In this document: positions 44,701 to 55,000 of the stretch, piece after piece
Numbering within the stretch: the stretch's first letter is position 1
Layout: every line of letters starts with the position of its first letter
Origin: Karstenula rhodostoma CBS 690.94
Taxonomy: Eukaryota; Ascomycota; Dothideomycetes; Pleosporales; Didymosphaeriaceae
Assembly (NCBI GenBank): GCA_010093485.1
Contig: MU001494.1
Span: 1,705,937 to 1,769,936 of the forward strand
Reading direction: 5' to 3'
Length of the DNA: 64,000 nucleotides
The notes under the pieces: generated by a model
The model's input: the letters and a program-made list of their open reading frames with translations, nothing else
What the model was told of the DNA's origin: nothing
Databases searched by the model: none
Program-made: the position numbers and the translations under genes

Positions 44701-45864
44701 TCAGCCTCTGGGAAGCTTCTATTGTGGTACAACCTACCTTCTGGGTGTCTCTCAATCCGGAACTGTGAAACTCTCGGATCCGCGTATCGATCTTCCGCAG
44801 AAGCTTCTGAACGATCCATGGGGGCAGGAACCCGTTTCTCGCCAGAGCTTCTAGTTGAAACATAACAGTAAACGGAATCGTGCGGCTCATCTCTTGGATA
44901 GTCCGATTCAAAATCTCGAAGCCGGCCTGTAGGCTAAGACGGCGGGAAGATGGCAAGATAGTAAGATCGTGTCGAATCACTGTTAGAACTTCTCGCTGCA
45001 CCAATTGGTTTGACAATTCGTAGAACTCTACTGGCGACGTGCAGATACGATACACCAGTGCTTGGCCAACGATCTTCTGATGCGACGAAGCGGGGCCTGG
45101 AAGCCCTGTGAGCCGTCGCTTAGTGGCTGTATTTGTCCTTTGGAGGCCGAGCATAGACATTAGATCCGTAATGTCTAGCTCTTTTGTACCGAAAAATCGG
45201 GGTGTCTCCCATAGGGTTAGTACCAAAGCAGTAGGTCGGGAGGTGGCGACTATGCTCTCGATTGTTCGATACGGTATCTCGATCCTTATGGGGCCATCCC
45301 CATCTTCATATTCGAGGATGAGAGCTTTCTTGACGAACTTTGCTATTCCGACTGCAAATGGCCACTCTACTTCGGGAGAGTAGACCAGTTGGCCATCCAC
45401 GTACTCATAGATCCCACATGAGAACGCTTGTGAGTGGAAGACAATCTTATCATCTTCGGTTGAAGGAGGAAGCCTACACTCGTCAGTTGCCATTCAAATT
45501 GAGAGTGTGAGACCTACTCGCTGGCCGTACGTCGGTCCTCGGCTGCCTTCGCCAGATGTTTCAAGGTGAAAGGATCTGCAGGTTTCTTGCTGAGGCTGCA
45601 ATAGACGTATCTGCCCAAGACCGTCAAGCGAGCTTTGAATTGGGGCTTGGAGAACATTCCGGAAGGCATGACTTGTTCTCCGTGTTGCTGTAGGAATCGC
45701 TGACCATCGGGGTAAAGAAGAAAGGTGACGCTTCCAAATCCCTTCTTTCTTGGCTTCTGGCAGGACCAGTCATTGATGTGCAGTATCTTCATCAAGGGTG
45801 CCAGATGGTTCCGCAGCCCATGGTCTGTCAAATCTGGGGGCATGCCTCGCATAAACACCTCCAT
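41733..45864 (-). CDS. RNA-dependent RNA polymerase (RNAi/quelling type)
   Basis: Eight exons in order: 45864-45518, 45473-44738, 44686-44525, 44471-43692, 43592-42791, 42741-42627, 42552-42226 and 42180-41733. All phases agree and give 1238 residues. The N-terminus (MEVFMRGMPPDLTDHGL...RKKGFGSVTFL) is an RRM-like domain found in fungal RdRPs. The core has FSDGVGTIS, RWGGAKGML, VLNRQ-MIKILEDMG, and the catalytic loop SGGDLDGDVYNVIWD (three Asp, residues ~864-868), then ADPG-DCVTLAELHS. These enzymes copy single-stranded RNA into double-stranded RNA for Dicer. The exact C-terminus is uncertain. A tandem duplication lies just upstream. No Dicer or Argonaute gene is present in the window. Confidence 0.9.
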
Positions 45865-46757
45865 GACGACTGCGACGTTTTCGTTCTGGGAAATGCGATA
45901 TACAGCTGGGGTCGAAGAATACTTGGAGCTGGTGAGCGTCGGCAATCGCAGCTGGTGAGCGTCGGCAATCGCAATGAGCGAACTAGCGTGTGTCAATGGT
46001 GTTGCTTTACCCTGGTACACAAGGCGCGCTTACCTATGGGCGGGAAGCGAGGGACGAGTGAGATTGTATAAAGTGAAGGAGCGGGGTCTTCGTGGTTGAT
46101 CTGTGCTAATGATTGTGCAGTGCTGTAACCGGATCCATCGAGTAAGATGGTGTAAATTGGAGCAGGCGGGATGGCGAGACACAAGAAGATTCCTGTTGGC
46201 GCTGTTCGTGCTGAGCAACTGCTCGACACCAAACTCGATGGTGGCAGTGGGAATATTGCTGTTGACGATGCTACGAGGCTGTGAGGCAAGCACAACAGCT
46301 CGGGTTAGTCAGGTGGGGGGCGTAAACGCGTACTTACCGAATTGGGAATAGGTCATGTACGACGCTCACGTTTCCCTTCGATCTTCACTTGATGCATCCG
46401 CTTTCATCATCCTGTGATTGAGAGCGCTCAATGGTTTCATTTTCCAGATGTAAATTCACCATATTACCACAACAACTACAATAACGCCTTTTCATTTCCT
46501 GTCATTTAACAGTAACGCCAACTGCAGCACAGCTTCACATCATAAGAGGCACTTCATACATCTCCAACACATGTTGTCTCAGCTTCTAAGAGTCGCTCAA
46601 GCTGCTGCCTTCTATGAAGTATCCATGACATTCAGACAAGTCAGCTTCAACTATGTCTTCCTCAGATTGAGCGATATTGGGTCATCGGAAGCTTGGCGGA
46701 CACGTCTCGCAATTGCAAGAGATCATCTAGCTGAGAATTCGAGTATATTCCAACTAT
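45865..46757. other. intergenic upstream of the RdRP gene
   Basis: Contains a short tandem duplication (45928-45973) and no supported gene. The frame upstream of the chosen RdRP start stays open to 46020 but looks like leader sequence. Confidence 0.45.
45928..45973. repeat. perfect 23-bp tandem duplication
   Basis: Two identical 23-base units starting GCTGGTGAGCG lie 64-110 bases before the RdRP ATG. The unit is not a multiple of three, which argues that this is untranslated leader or promoter. Confidence 0.8.
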
Positions 46758-47469
46758 TTACAAGATATATGCCTCCTCTTCCGACAGATGATTCATGAGG
46801 ACCTCGTGCTCAGCGTACTCACCGCTCGTCAGGATCCACCGGTTCGGATGCGAGATACCCATTTCACCGATCCTTCCATCGTTCGCCGATATCTTGTACC
46901 GATGTAGCCACCGATCGTCACATCCCTCGTCATTGGGAATGTCGTCCTTTTTACCATCTCTCGCTCCTCATTGTATCAGTACTTTTGTCCTCGAAGTTTG
47001 CCTCCAACCGTCTCGTCCGGCGCTAAGAACTTCCATGCGAAAGAGATATGCTTTGTCTGGATGCGACGTCGTCCCCATCCCCCATCTTCAGCGTCGCGGC
47101 ACACCCGATTTCGAAGGACTTGTACTTACTCGTATCAGATAGCCGCCTCCATTGACCAACGGCAAACCGGAACGCTTCATCGGATTTGTAGTCCTTTTGC
47201 TCTGGACCATTATCCCTGTCATTCTCTTCGTCGATGTATTTGCAACCGTAGCCTTCAATGAGGCAGTCTGACACGAATTCGCGCTCCCAATTACACTCGC
47301 ACTCACAATCATGTCTACACCTGCCTTTGAAGCCTTCGGGGCAACACTCGTTGTCGCAATCTTCAGGATGGGTGCATTCGAAGTGGTGATCACAATCATC
47401 AGTGCATTTATTTCTGCAGTCCCAGTCCTGCACGTGGGGATGCACCAATTCAGGCGTGTTGTTGTATTT
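46758..47469 (-). pseudogene. broken cysteine-rich protein gene
   Basis: From an acceptor-like AAATTAG at 47470 the frame reads KYNNTPELVHPHVQDWDCRN and then a dense Cys run (CTDDCDHHFEC, EDCDNECC, CRHDCECEC, DCLIEGYGC), through FAVGQWRRLSDT. A 44-nt intron (GTAAGT) could lead to GGWGRRRIQTKHISFAWKFL. That frame hits TGA near 46978. A shifted frame carries GCDDRWLHRYKISANDGR, ISHPNRWILTSGEYAEHEV and a stop at 46758. No upstream exon with a start or signal peptide fits the 105 bases before the SDR gene. It is probably 5'-truncated and frameshifted; family unknown. Confidence 0.4.
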
Positions 47470-47574
47470 CTAATTTCCCCCAGGTCTCTGAAAATGGAGT
47501 AGCACATTCTGTGAATTGCAACCACAGGATCAATTTGACCAACATTGCTTCCTTGCAGCTTTTGCATCAGCAGC

Positions 47575-48414
47575 CTACTCCTCCGGATACACCATCTTCC
47601 GGCCAACACCTCCATCCACCACCACCTCTTGGCCCGTCACGAAACCGCTACCAATCAAGTACTCGACCGCCTTAGCAATATCGTCCACCTTGCCTACCCT
47701 GCCAGCCGGATGCCAATCCGCGTCTTCCTTGGTCAGCCCTTCTTCCCAACCCGCCGACGAACCATCAGCCTCGGCCCGCTCATTCATCACGTGGATCCAG
47801 CCCGGCAAGACAGCGTTCACGCGAATCTTGTGTCTGTGTCCCAACGACACGCTCATCGACTGCGTCAACCCAAGGATACCCGCCTTAGCCGCCGAATACG
47901 CCTCGTGGTTATCTTCAGCTTGATACGCGCGCGTCGACGAGATGTTGATGATGGTACCCGGCGAGCCCGGCGCGCTCGACCCCGTCTTCAAGAGGGGCAC
48001 GCAGAGACGACCGAGTAGATACGGGGCGGTCAGCCCAACCGCGATCTTCGTATCCCAATCATCCATGATCTCGTCGCTGTCGTCTTCCATGGGTCTGCCT
48101 GCTCCGACGCCTTCGGTAGCCATGGCGTTGTTGATGAGGACGTCCAGTTTTCCGTCAAATGTAATCCTCACATCTTCTACAGCGGCTTTGATGTTGGCTC
48201 GGTCTCGCAGGTCGCAAAGTGATGCTTTCCAGACGGCTTGGGATGAGGCGGATTTCCAGGTTTCCGCTGTCTTTTTGACGTGTTCGAGCTCGGCGGTGTT
48301 CGAATCTAGCACGTAGACCGAGTGGCCGGCGCGCAGGAAGTGTCGGAAGAGACCGCGGCCGATTCCACGTGCTCCGCCTGTAATGAGGATCTTTAACGCT
48401 TGCGTGCCAGACAT
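47575..48414 (-). CDS. classical short-chain dehydrogenase/reductase
   Basis: A single exon of 279 residues starting MSGTQALKILITGGARGIG (ATG 48414). The Rossmann motif TGGARGIG is at 12-19, the NN-A motif at 95-97 (VLINNAM), catalytic Ser near 159-160 (INISST), and Tyr173-x-x-x-Lys177 in AYSAAKAG. RVNAVLPGWI and VTGQEVVVDGGVG at the end complete the classical SDR pattern, including the C-terminal DGG. The substrate is unknown. The open frame continues upstream without an ATG, so this start is well defined. Confidence 0.85.
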   Translation of the reverse strand: MSGTQALKILITGGARGIGRGLFRHFLRAGHSVYVLDSNTAELEHVKKTAETWKSASSQAVWKASLCDLRDRANIKAAVEDVRITFDGKLDVLINNAMATEGVGAGRPMEDDSDEIMDDWDTKIAVGLTAPYLLGRLCVPLLKTGSSAPGSPGTIINISSTRAYQAEDNHEAYSAAKAGILGLTQSMSVSLGHRHKIRVNAVLPGWIHVMNERAEADGSSAGWEEGLTKEDADWHPAGRVGKVDDIAKAVEYLIGSGFVTGQEVVVDGGVGRKMVYPEE

Positions 48415-48807
48415 CGTTTGTGTAGGGATACTCTTGTTCTCTATGACGTCAACCACGCAGAGCGGCAATATGGAAGTGGACGTCAACAATTAGTCTTCTG
48501 GGTAACGATTTGTGCTGTGCAGTGGGAGAAGTGCTCGACCAAATGCTGGGGAAAGTCATCCACAGGAGGCACCACGACGGTATTCGATGGATTTTAAGAG
48601 TTGGAGATCTTTCTCCATTAGGCTTAGCGTGTTACCAACTCCCATTTGCATGCATACGGCACGCACTCTATACTATTTTGAAAAGGTGGTGATCTCCCGA
48701 CAGATGGGACGGGGATAACTCATGCCACGAGGACGCATCCACCGATCTACCGAAAACCCGAGCCTTGTGCAGTACCCACTCTTAAGCCAGCCGCGACCGC
48801 CATAACC
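48415..48807. other. intergenic, no gene seen
   Basis: 5' flank of the SDR gene and 3' flank of the next minus-strand gene. Confidence 0.5.
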
Positions 48808-50070
48808 TCAACGGCTATGATTCCTCGCCCGAGTGAAAGTGATAGTGTTCTGTAACAAGCGCTCCATCTCACGTACGAAGGTGCCCTTCTTCGAATTCTC
48901 CGGACGATCCCAGGGGTGGTCTAGTAGGTTGCAGGTGTAGATGACAGCCCCTGCATGCCTGAACACGACAGGCTCGTACTTCGAAACCTCCAGGTGGGCC
49001 GGGGCTAACGAACCACGGTGCAAGAAGGTCCCATATTTGAGACGGTAGTACACCGTGTGCACGACTTCCACGGTCAGATGGTTCAATCTCTCGAACCCGA
49101 AGTCCCCGTTCGCAAGGCGCTGGAGCCGGGACCAAGCCAACGAGTCCAGTGGCACACGGAAATACAGCAGCTTGATAAATTGGTTGACCTCGGGCTTGGG
49201 GAAGAATAACTTCTGGACGCTGACAATGTTCCATTTCTGCTTCATCTGGTCATCTGCGCCCTCAATACGGAAGTGGTGCTTGGCGTAGAAGATCTCGGTG
49301 GCGAGCGCTCCGAGCTCAGGCGTCATCTTGTGGTAACGGAGAAGTGTCTTCCAGCCGCCCTGATTACCGGGATTGTGTTTCTTGTTGCGCCGCTTGAAGT
49401 CGCCGTTCAACTTAGGGTCGTAGGATAAGATCTCCAGCTTCAGCTCGGCGGGAAGCTTGTTCCAGCCAATCGCAAATTGCTTGTCAAGAACTTCGCGACC
49501 GTTCAGCATGATATCTCCGTGGGTCTGGACGACGATCGGCGTGTCGGACTGGACGAACACGCCAGCTGCGACTTGGAGGGGCTGCTTTGCGAAGACTTGG
49601 AGGGGCTGGTTCGTGGGCAACTTAATATCTGTAATAGATCTTTGTCAGCGACAGCGAACAGTCGCAAAGTGACGTAGGGCAAACCTACCGTGGTACAGGG
49701 CGACCGTCGGTGAATCTGCGACGGCGAGGCCATTGACGGTGGCGCCAACCGCGTCTGGGGAACTTTTGTTAGCTAAAGAGCTGGAAGTCGGGCTCAATCA
49801 CTCACTATCGGTCGCATCTTCCGGCGTCTTCGTCGCGGCTAAGGCGTCGACATCAGCGGTTGCCATGGCTAGAAGGAATTACTGTTAGCTAATGGGTAAA
49901 CCAAACCGTCGCACTGACTCACCGTCTGCTGTCTCTTCCGATGCCACCATCGCGTCGCTGCCAGCTGTGTGGTCGTCGGCACTCTCCGCGACAACGATAG
50001 CCTCAACGTCGGTCACAGTGGCAGCACTGGTGGCGACCGCGTCTCCGGAGATGTTCGACGAAGCCTCCAT
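48808..50070 (-). CDS. conserved-looking unknown protein, four exons
   Basis: Exons 50070-49923, 49868-49806, 49754-49689 and 49628-48808 with introns of 54, 51 and 60 nt; all junctions are phase 1 and give 365 residues. The N-terminal ~95 residues are Ala/Thr/Asp/Val-rich and disordered, encoded by the three small exons. The C-terminal ~240 residues begin with WNKLPAELKLEILSYDPKLNGDF, which is F-box-like, followed by folded-looking sequence (LGALATEIFYAKHHFRIEG, FIKLLYFRVPLDSL, NHLTVEVVHTVYYRLKYG). I do not recognise a family beyond the possible F-box. Confidence 0.55.
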
Positions 50071-52057
50071 GGTGTGGTAATAGGGCTTCAGAAGACCAAG
50101 GTGCAGGTAGCTAGCTGCACGGTGCGTTGTTTGTCGGCGTGGTGCAACGTGGGAAGGTTTTGGGAGGTGAACGCGACTTCGATAAACCGTGCAGCTTCAC
50201 CGCGGGCGCCAAGAGTTGAGCGGGTGCGCGCAGCGGAAGGCGGGGCACGCTCTACGCAATGGATGTGCTTCTCGAGTTCTTGATGGCGAGGCTGAGCTTG
50301 GAGGTGCCGGCACAAACCTGGCGATGACGGTTTGATGCCCCACGTAAGCAAGCTCAACACACTGCAGTTACCTAGGTGAATGGACGGAACATTGCTTCAA
50401 GCTGTTTACATTCGAGTACTGCGGCCCCTCAGGCGCACACTATGGCGTAGCATTCCAATGCTTTGTACAGAATTTACACCTTGTTCGCTTGAGCAAAACC
50501 CCCAGCTATCCTCTATGGGGTCGCATACCTTTTCTCAAATTACTCGCTCTTTTTCTCTCCCTATGAAGTGAAGCTTCTAGAAAGAGACCACCCAGGCTGG
50601 TTCATCAACGATACCACACTGGATCAGAAAAGGTTCGGCAGTCTAAGAAGACCCGAGTTAGATAAACATTCCATATGCAAGCGTGCTTGAACTGCGTTCG
50701 GCCAAATACGGGCTACAAAAGTTTCTCTAGCAGCCTCTAGTTTGTCTTTAAGGCTTAACATAGAGTGATAGAAATATTCTAGACACACGCGCAAGCACCA
50801 AGTATAGCACACGCATTGTTCGCTTTCTTGCATTTCGACACTTTTATTTGAACGGGGCATTCAACGCCCACTTTGCCATTAACAAGCCTTATCAGAGATT
50901 TTATATTCTTTACTATCAAGAGATCTTTTGCCGCGGCTTGCAGAAGCTCTCGAAAAGTCAACAATTGACTATCAAGAGATCCGAGTAAAACTACACGAAC
51001 GATCAAAGGCACCGGAGACTTTGTTTGCGGCCAACTGCCTGATCGGGGGTGTGGAGTGTTGGAAACAGAAGACATGCAGCGACGGCGTCAGGAGACGTCG
51101 AGTGAAGACGATGCGCTAGCGGTCAGCCGCTAGCCCGTCCGACGGGTTCGGAGCCGGGGTTGCCAAGCTGCCAAAGACTGGGCGGATCTACGCAGGCCCG
51201 CCGTTTGACGCGCCGTGGGTTCCAACGCACGACACGTCGAATGGCGCTTGGTGGTGGCGGGAACAGAGGGCGCCGTCGCGGTATCGACGGCGACGCGTTT
51301 TGCTCGTGATATTCTTCGATAGAGAAATGCGCCGACGCGGTAAGCGTGTCGACATCTGATGGGGGGCGCACACCATGGGTGCCTGGATCTCGCGTACAAG
51401 ATCCGGGGTCGCGACGCATACGGTTGGCACGGTGCAGCTGCGGTCGCTCACCGGGACTGGAGGCAGGCAGCACAGAAATGGGCAAAGCATGAGTATGGAC
51501 GACATGGCGGTTTGTTCGACGCGTCGGTGCAGACGATGAATTGACCACGGTGTGCAGCGGGAAGGAGCGCCCCAAGCTCTGATGATTTGCGGTTAGCGTG
51601 CACGTGGTGATTACCTGTCTAGTCTCGAGAAGCAGGCGCGACGCAGCGCGCACGGAGGACCCAATCGCAGGCGGGCAAGAAGGCGGCGGCAAGTATCTCT
51701 GCAGCGTCGCGACCGCGGATGCAAAGCGAAATGGAAGCAAAGGCGCGAGGCGGCCATGTAGACGGCGTGCGAAAATCTGAAATCTGTTCCCTGAAACGGC
51801 CGTGCAGCGAGTGGCCCGTGCGCGGCGAACCGCTAAGGCGGTGCGATACTGTATTTATTGAGCGCGTACATAGGCGTCGGCTTCCCCCTCCAACCTGACG
51901 AGCTCGACCGGCCAAGTTTGCCCCGGCCCGCGCACACGCACGTGACCCGCCACTGAACACCACCCTGCCCCACCCCACCCCCAGTGCTCATGGCGCCGTG
52001 ACTGGTCCTCGTAATTTATAATAATCCCCGCCTGTGCGTCCGAGCAGCGCCGCCATC
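50071..52057. other. long divergent intergenic region
   Basis: Nearly 2 kb. The left part holds repeat copy D (50925-50970). The right part (51100-52000) is GC-rich and produces long but unconvincing Arg/Ser/Pro-rich open frames on both strands. It should contain the MOT1 promoter. Confidence 0.45.
50925..50970 (+). repeat. dispersed repeat family, copy D
   Basis: CTTTTGCCGCGGCTTGCAGA, then AGCTCTCGAAAAGTCAACAA. It keeps the core but lacks the GAGTTCC arm seen in copies A, B, F and G. Confidence 0.65.
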
Positions 52058-55000
52058 ATGAGGTACGTTCCAAGACATGCGCCTGCATCCTGTCGCAAGA
52101 GTGCCCGCTAACAATGCACAGTGGCTCCAGCCGGCTTGACAGGCTCGTCACGTGAGTAGGATCCGCTCTCCTTAGCACCTTAGCACCACCTCTGTTGCAT
52201 TTGCATTTGCATTTGCATTTGCATGTCCATTCTTTGTTTGCATGCGACATCGCGCCTTCCTTGCTCGCCGCTACCCCCACGCTGCGCCACTAACGCGCTG
52301 CCAGACTACTCGAGACCGGCAGCACAGCATTAATCAGGAACACGGCTGCAGATCAGCTAGCCGACGTCCAGAAGCAGCATCCGGAAGATCTGTTCAATTT
52401 ACTCACGCGAGTTATCCCGTATCTGCGCTCCAGGAGCTGGGAGACCAGGGTCGCTGCCGCCAGGGCCTTGGGCGGCATCATCGCCAATGCGGAAAAGTTC
52501 GACCCAAATGCCGAGGACGAGCCCGTCAAGGACGAGGTCAAGTCTGAGACCAACGGCCACGTCAAGGACGAGAACAGCATTGGCACCGTCAAAAAAGAGG
52601 AGAACGGCGGCGAGGGCGAAGTGCTCGACGAAGACCTGCTCGAGCTTCGGACCATGGACATGGGCTCCATTCTGAAATTCGGCAGGCAGCTCTTGGGCAG
52701 CGGCGGCAAAGAATACGACTACAAGCTCGCCGGCATGGATGCCGCTTCACGACTCGCACACCAGAAGAAGACACTGTCCCAACGACTTGGTCTTGCTGGT
52801 GAGTATATGGTAGAGGACCTCGTCACCGAACACGACATGCCCGCACAAACCCCAGCTGTCCGCACCCCGGCGCCACATCGCATAGACACTTCAGTGCAGC
52901 GATCAGATAGCATGGCTTCTGCATCAGCCCTCTCCCCTCCACCGGCCAGTACCCCGAATGGCGATCAGTCTGGACTCAGCAAGCGTCAAATAAATGCATT
53001 GAAACGCAAAGCGAAAAAGGACAACTTGAAACAGGCGAATAAAGTGCACATTGTCGATTTCGGTTCTGCTCAACGCAAGAGCTCGCACGATATTCCCCAG
53101 ACGCCCGCTAGTGCACATCCCCAAGCCATCAAGCAGGAGTCAAAGGAGGACCCGGACGCCGCAGTCACAGACGACTACTTTTCTCTGGACCGGAATGGTG
53201 TCGAGGACGAGCAGAAGTTCGTAAAAGAGTTCAAGGGCGAACCGGTTCCGGATAAGTCGTCGTTCCAGGCAGAAGCAGAAGAAGAAGGGCTGGAATGGCC
53301 GTTCGAGCGTGTCTGCGACTACCTGAGTGTAGAGCTGTTTGATCATCTCTGGGAAGTGCGGCATGGTGCCGCCATGGGGCTTCGAGAGATACTTCGTGTG
53401 CATGGCGCCGGAGCCGGACGGGTCAAGGGCAAGACTCGCTCGCAGAACGACAAACTCAATCAAAGATGGCTCAACGACCTTGCATGTCGCTTCTGTTGTG
53501 TTTTCATGCTGGATAGATTTGCCGACTACACGGGCGACAATGCCGTCGCTCCTGTACGCGAAACTACTGGACAAGCGCTTGGTGCACTGCTTCAACACCT
53601 CTCACCCGAAAACGTCCTCGCCACATTTCACGTCCTCAATCGCTTGATATCACAAGAAAACGCCCCCACACATGCGCTATGGCAAATAGCACAAGGCGGT
53701 ATGATGGGTTTGCGGTATTTGGTCGCTGTGAGAAGCGACCTCCTTCTCCAGGACGATACCCTCATGGATGGAGTGCTCAACGCTGTCATAAAAGGGCTCG
53801 GCGACTCCGATGACGACGTCCGCGCTATCAGCGCTGCAACTCTGATCCCTGTCGCGAACGAGTTTGTCGAGATGCGGCCTGATAGACTCAAGGAACTCAT
53901 CAATGAAGTCTGGGCTTGTCTGTCCAGTCTGACTGACGATCTCAGCGCCAGTACTGGGTTCATCATGGATCTCTTGGCGAAGCTGTGCAGCTTCCCCAAG
54001 GTCTTGGAAGCGATGCAGGCCAACGCTCAAATGGATGAATCGCAGTCCTTTCATGAGCTGGTGCCGCGCCTCTTCCCCTTTCTGCGGCACACCATCACGA
54101 GTGTACGTGCCGCAGTCCTTCGTGCACTGAGCACATTCCTCGACATCCAAGACGCAGGAAAGGATGGCTGGATCGACAGCAAGGCTCTGCAACTGGTCTT
54201 CCAGAACATTCTTTTGGAGAGAAATGAGGGAGTGCTGCGACTTTCTATACAGCTCTGGAACTCACTTATCGATGTGCTCGGCAGTGCGCAGCTGCCCTTG
54301 CATCTTGGACCCATCCTCGGAAGTCTCATCCCTCTCTCATTGACCCCTATCGGTGTACCCCGCCACCCGATACAGATGGATCAGTCTCTGCTCATCAAAC
54401 CATCTGGTCAAGCCTTTGGTCCTCCTGCAAATCAACAACCTTCCCGACGTTCAACCCCGCCGCAGAATGGCGAGCGTGCTATCAAAAGGCGGAAGCAATC
54501 TCGCGTTGGCAGAGAAGAAACACCGGCGTCGACTAGTACCTCTTCTCACAATGTTGACGGGCCGATGGTTAATGGCGATCTGGAGCTTGTTGGCTCGGAA
54601 ATCATGACCCGATCAAGAATCTCTGCCGCACAAGCCCTTGGAAAGGCGATCGCGATATGGCCTGTTGATTCAAGGTTGCAGACTTTCAAATCCACCTTGA
54701 TCCCTCCCCTTACATCTACAAACTCCACGACGCAACTAACGGCAGCCATGATCATTGAGGAGTTCGGCAAGTCGCTTTCAGCCAAGGACGAGCTCGCGGG
54801 AGCATTTGTCAAGTCGCTCTCAGACATGGTAGAGGGTGAGAGACCCACCGCATACGAGGATCTCGTTCCAAAGCTGCAAATCGTTCGGACGCAATGCACC
54901 GCGTTGCTGAACGTCTTCCGCGACCACCACGTGCAGAATTTACCCAACATCGCAATAGTCGTCCAAGGCCAACCCGAAGCAAGCCAATATGCATTTTCCG

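Noticed and set aside
51123..51780. Overlapping long open frames in the GC-rich region upstream of MOT1
   Set aside because: Several frames on both strands are open at once, as expected from base composition. None has a recognisable domain.
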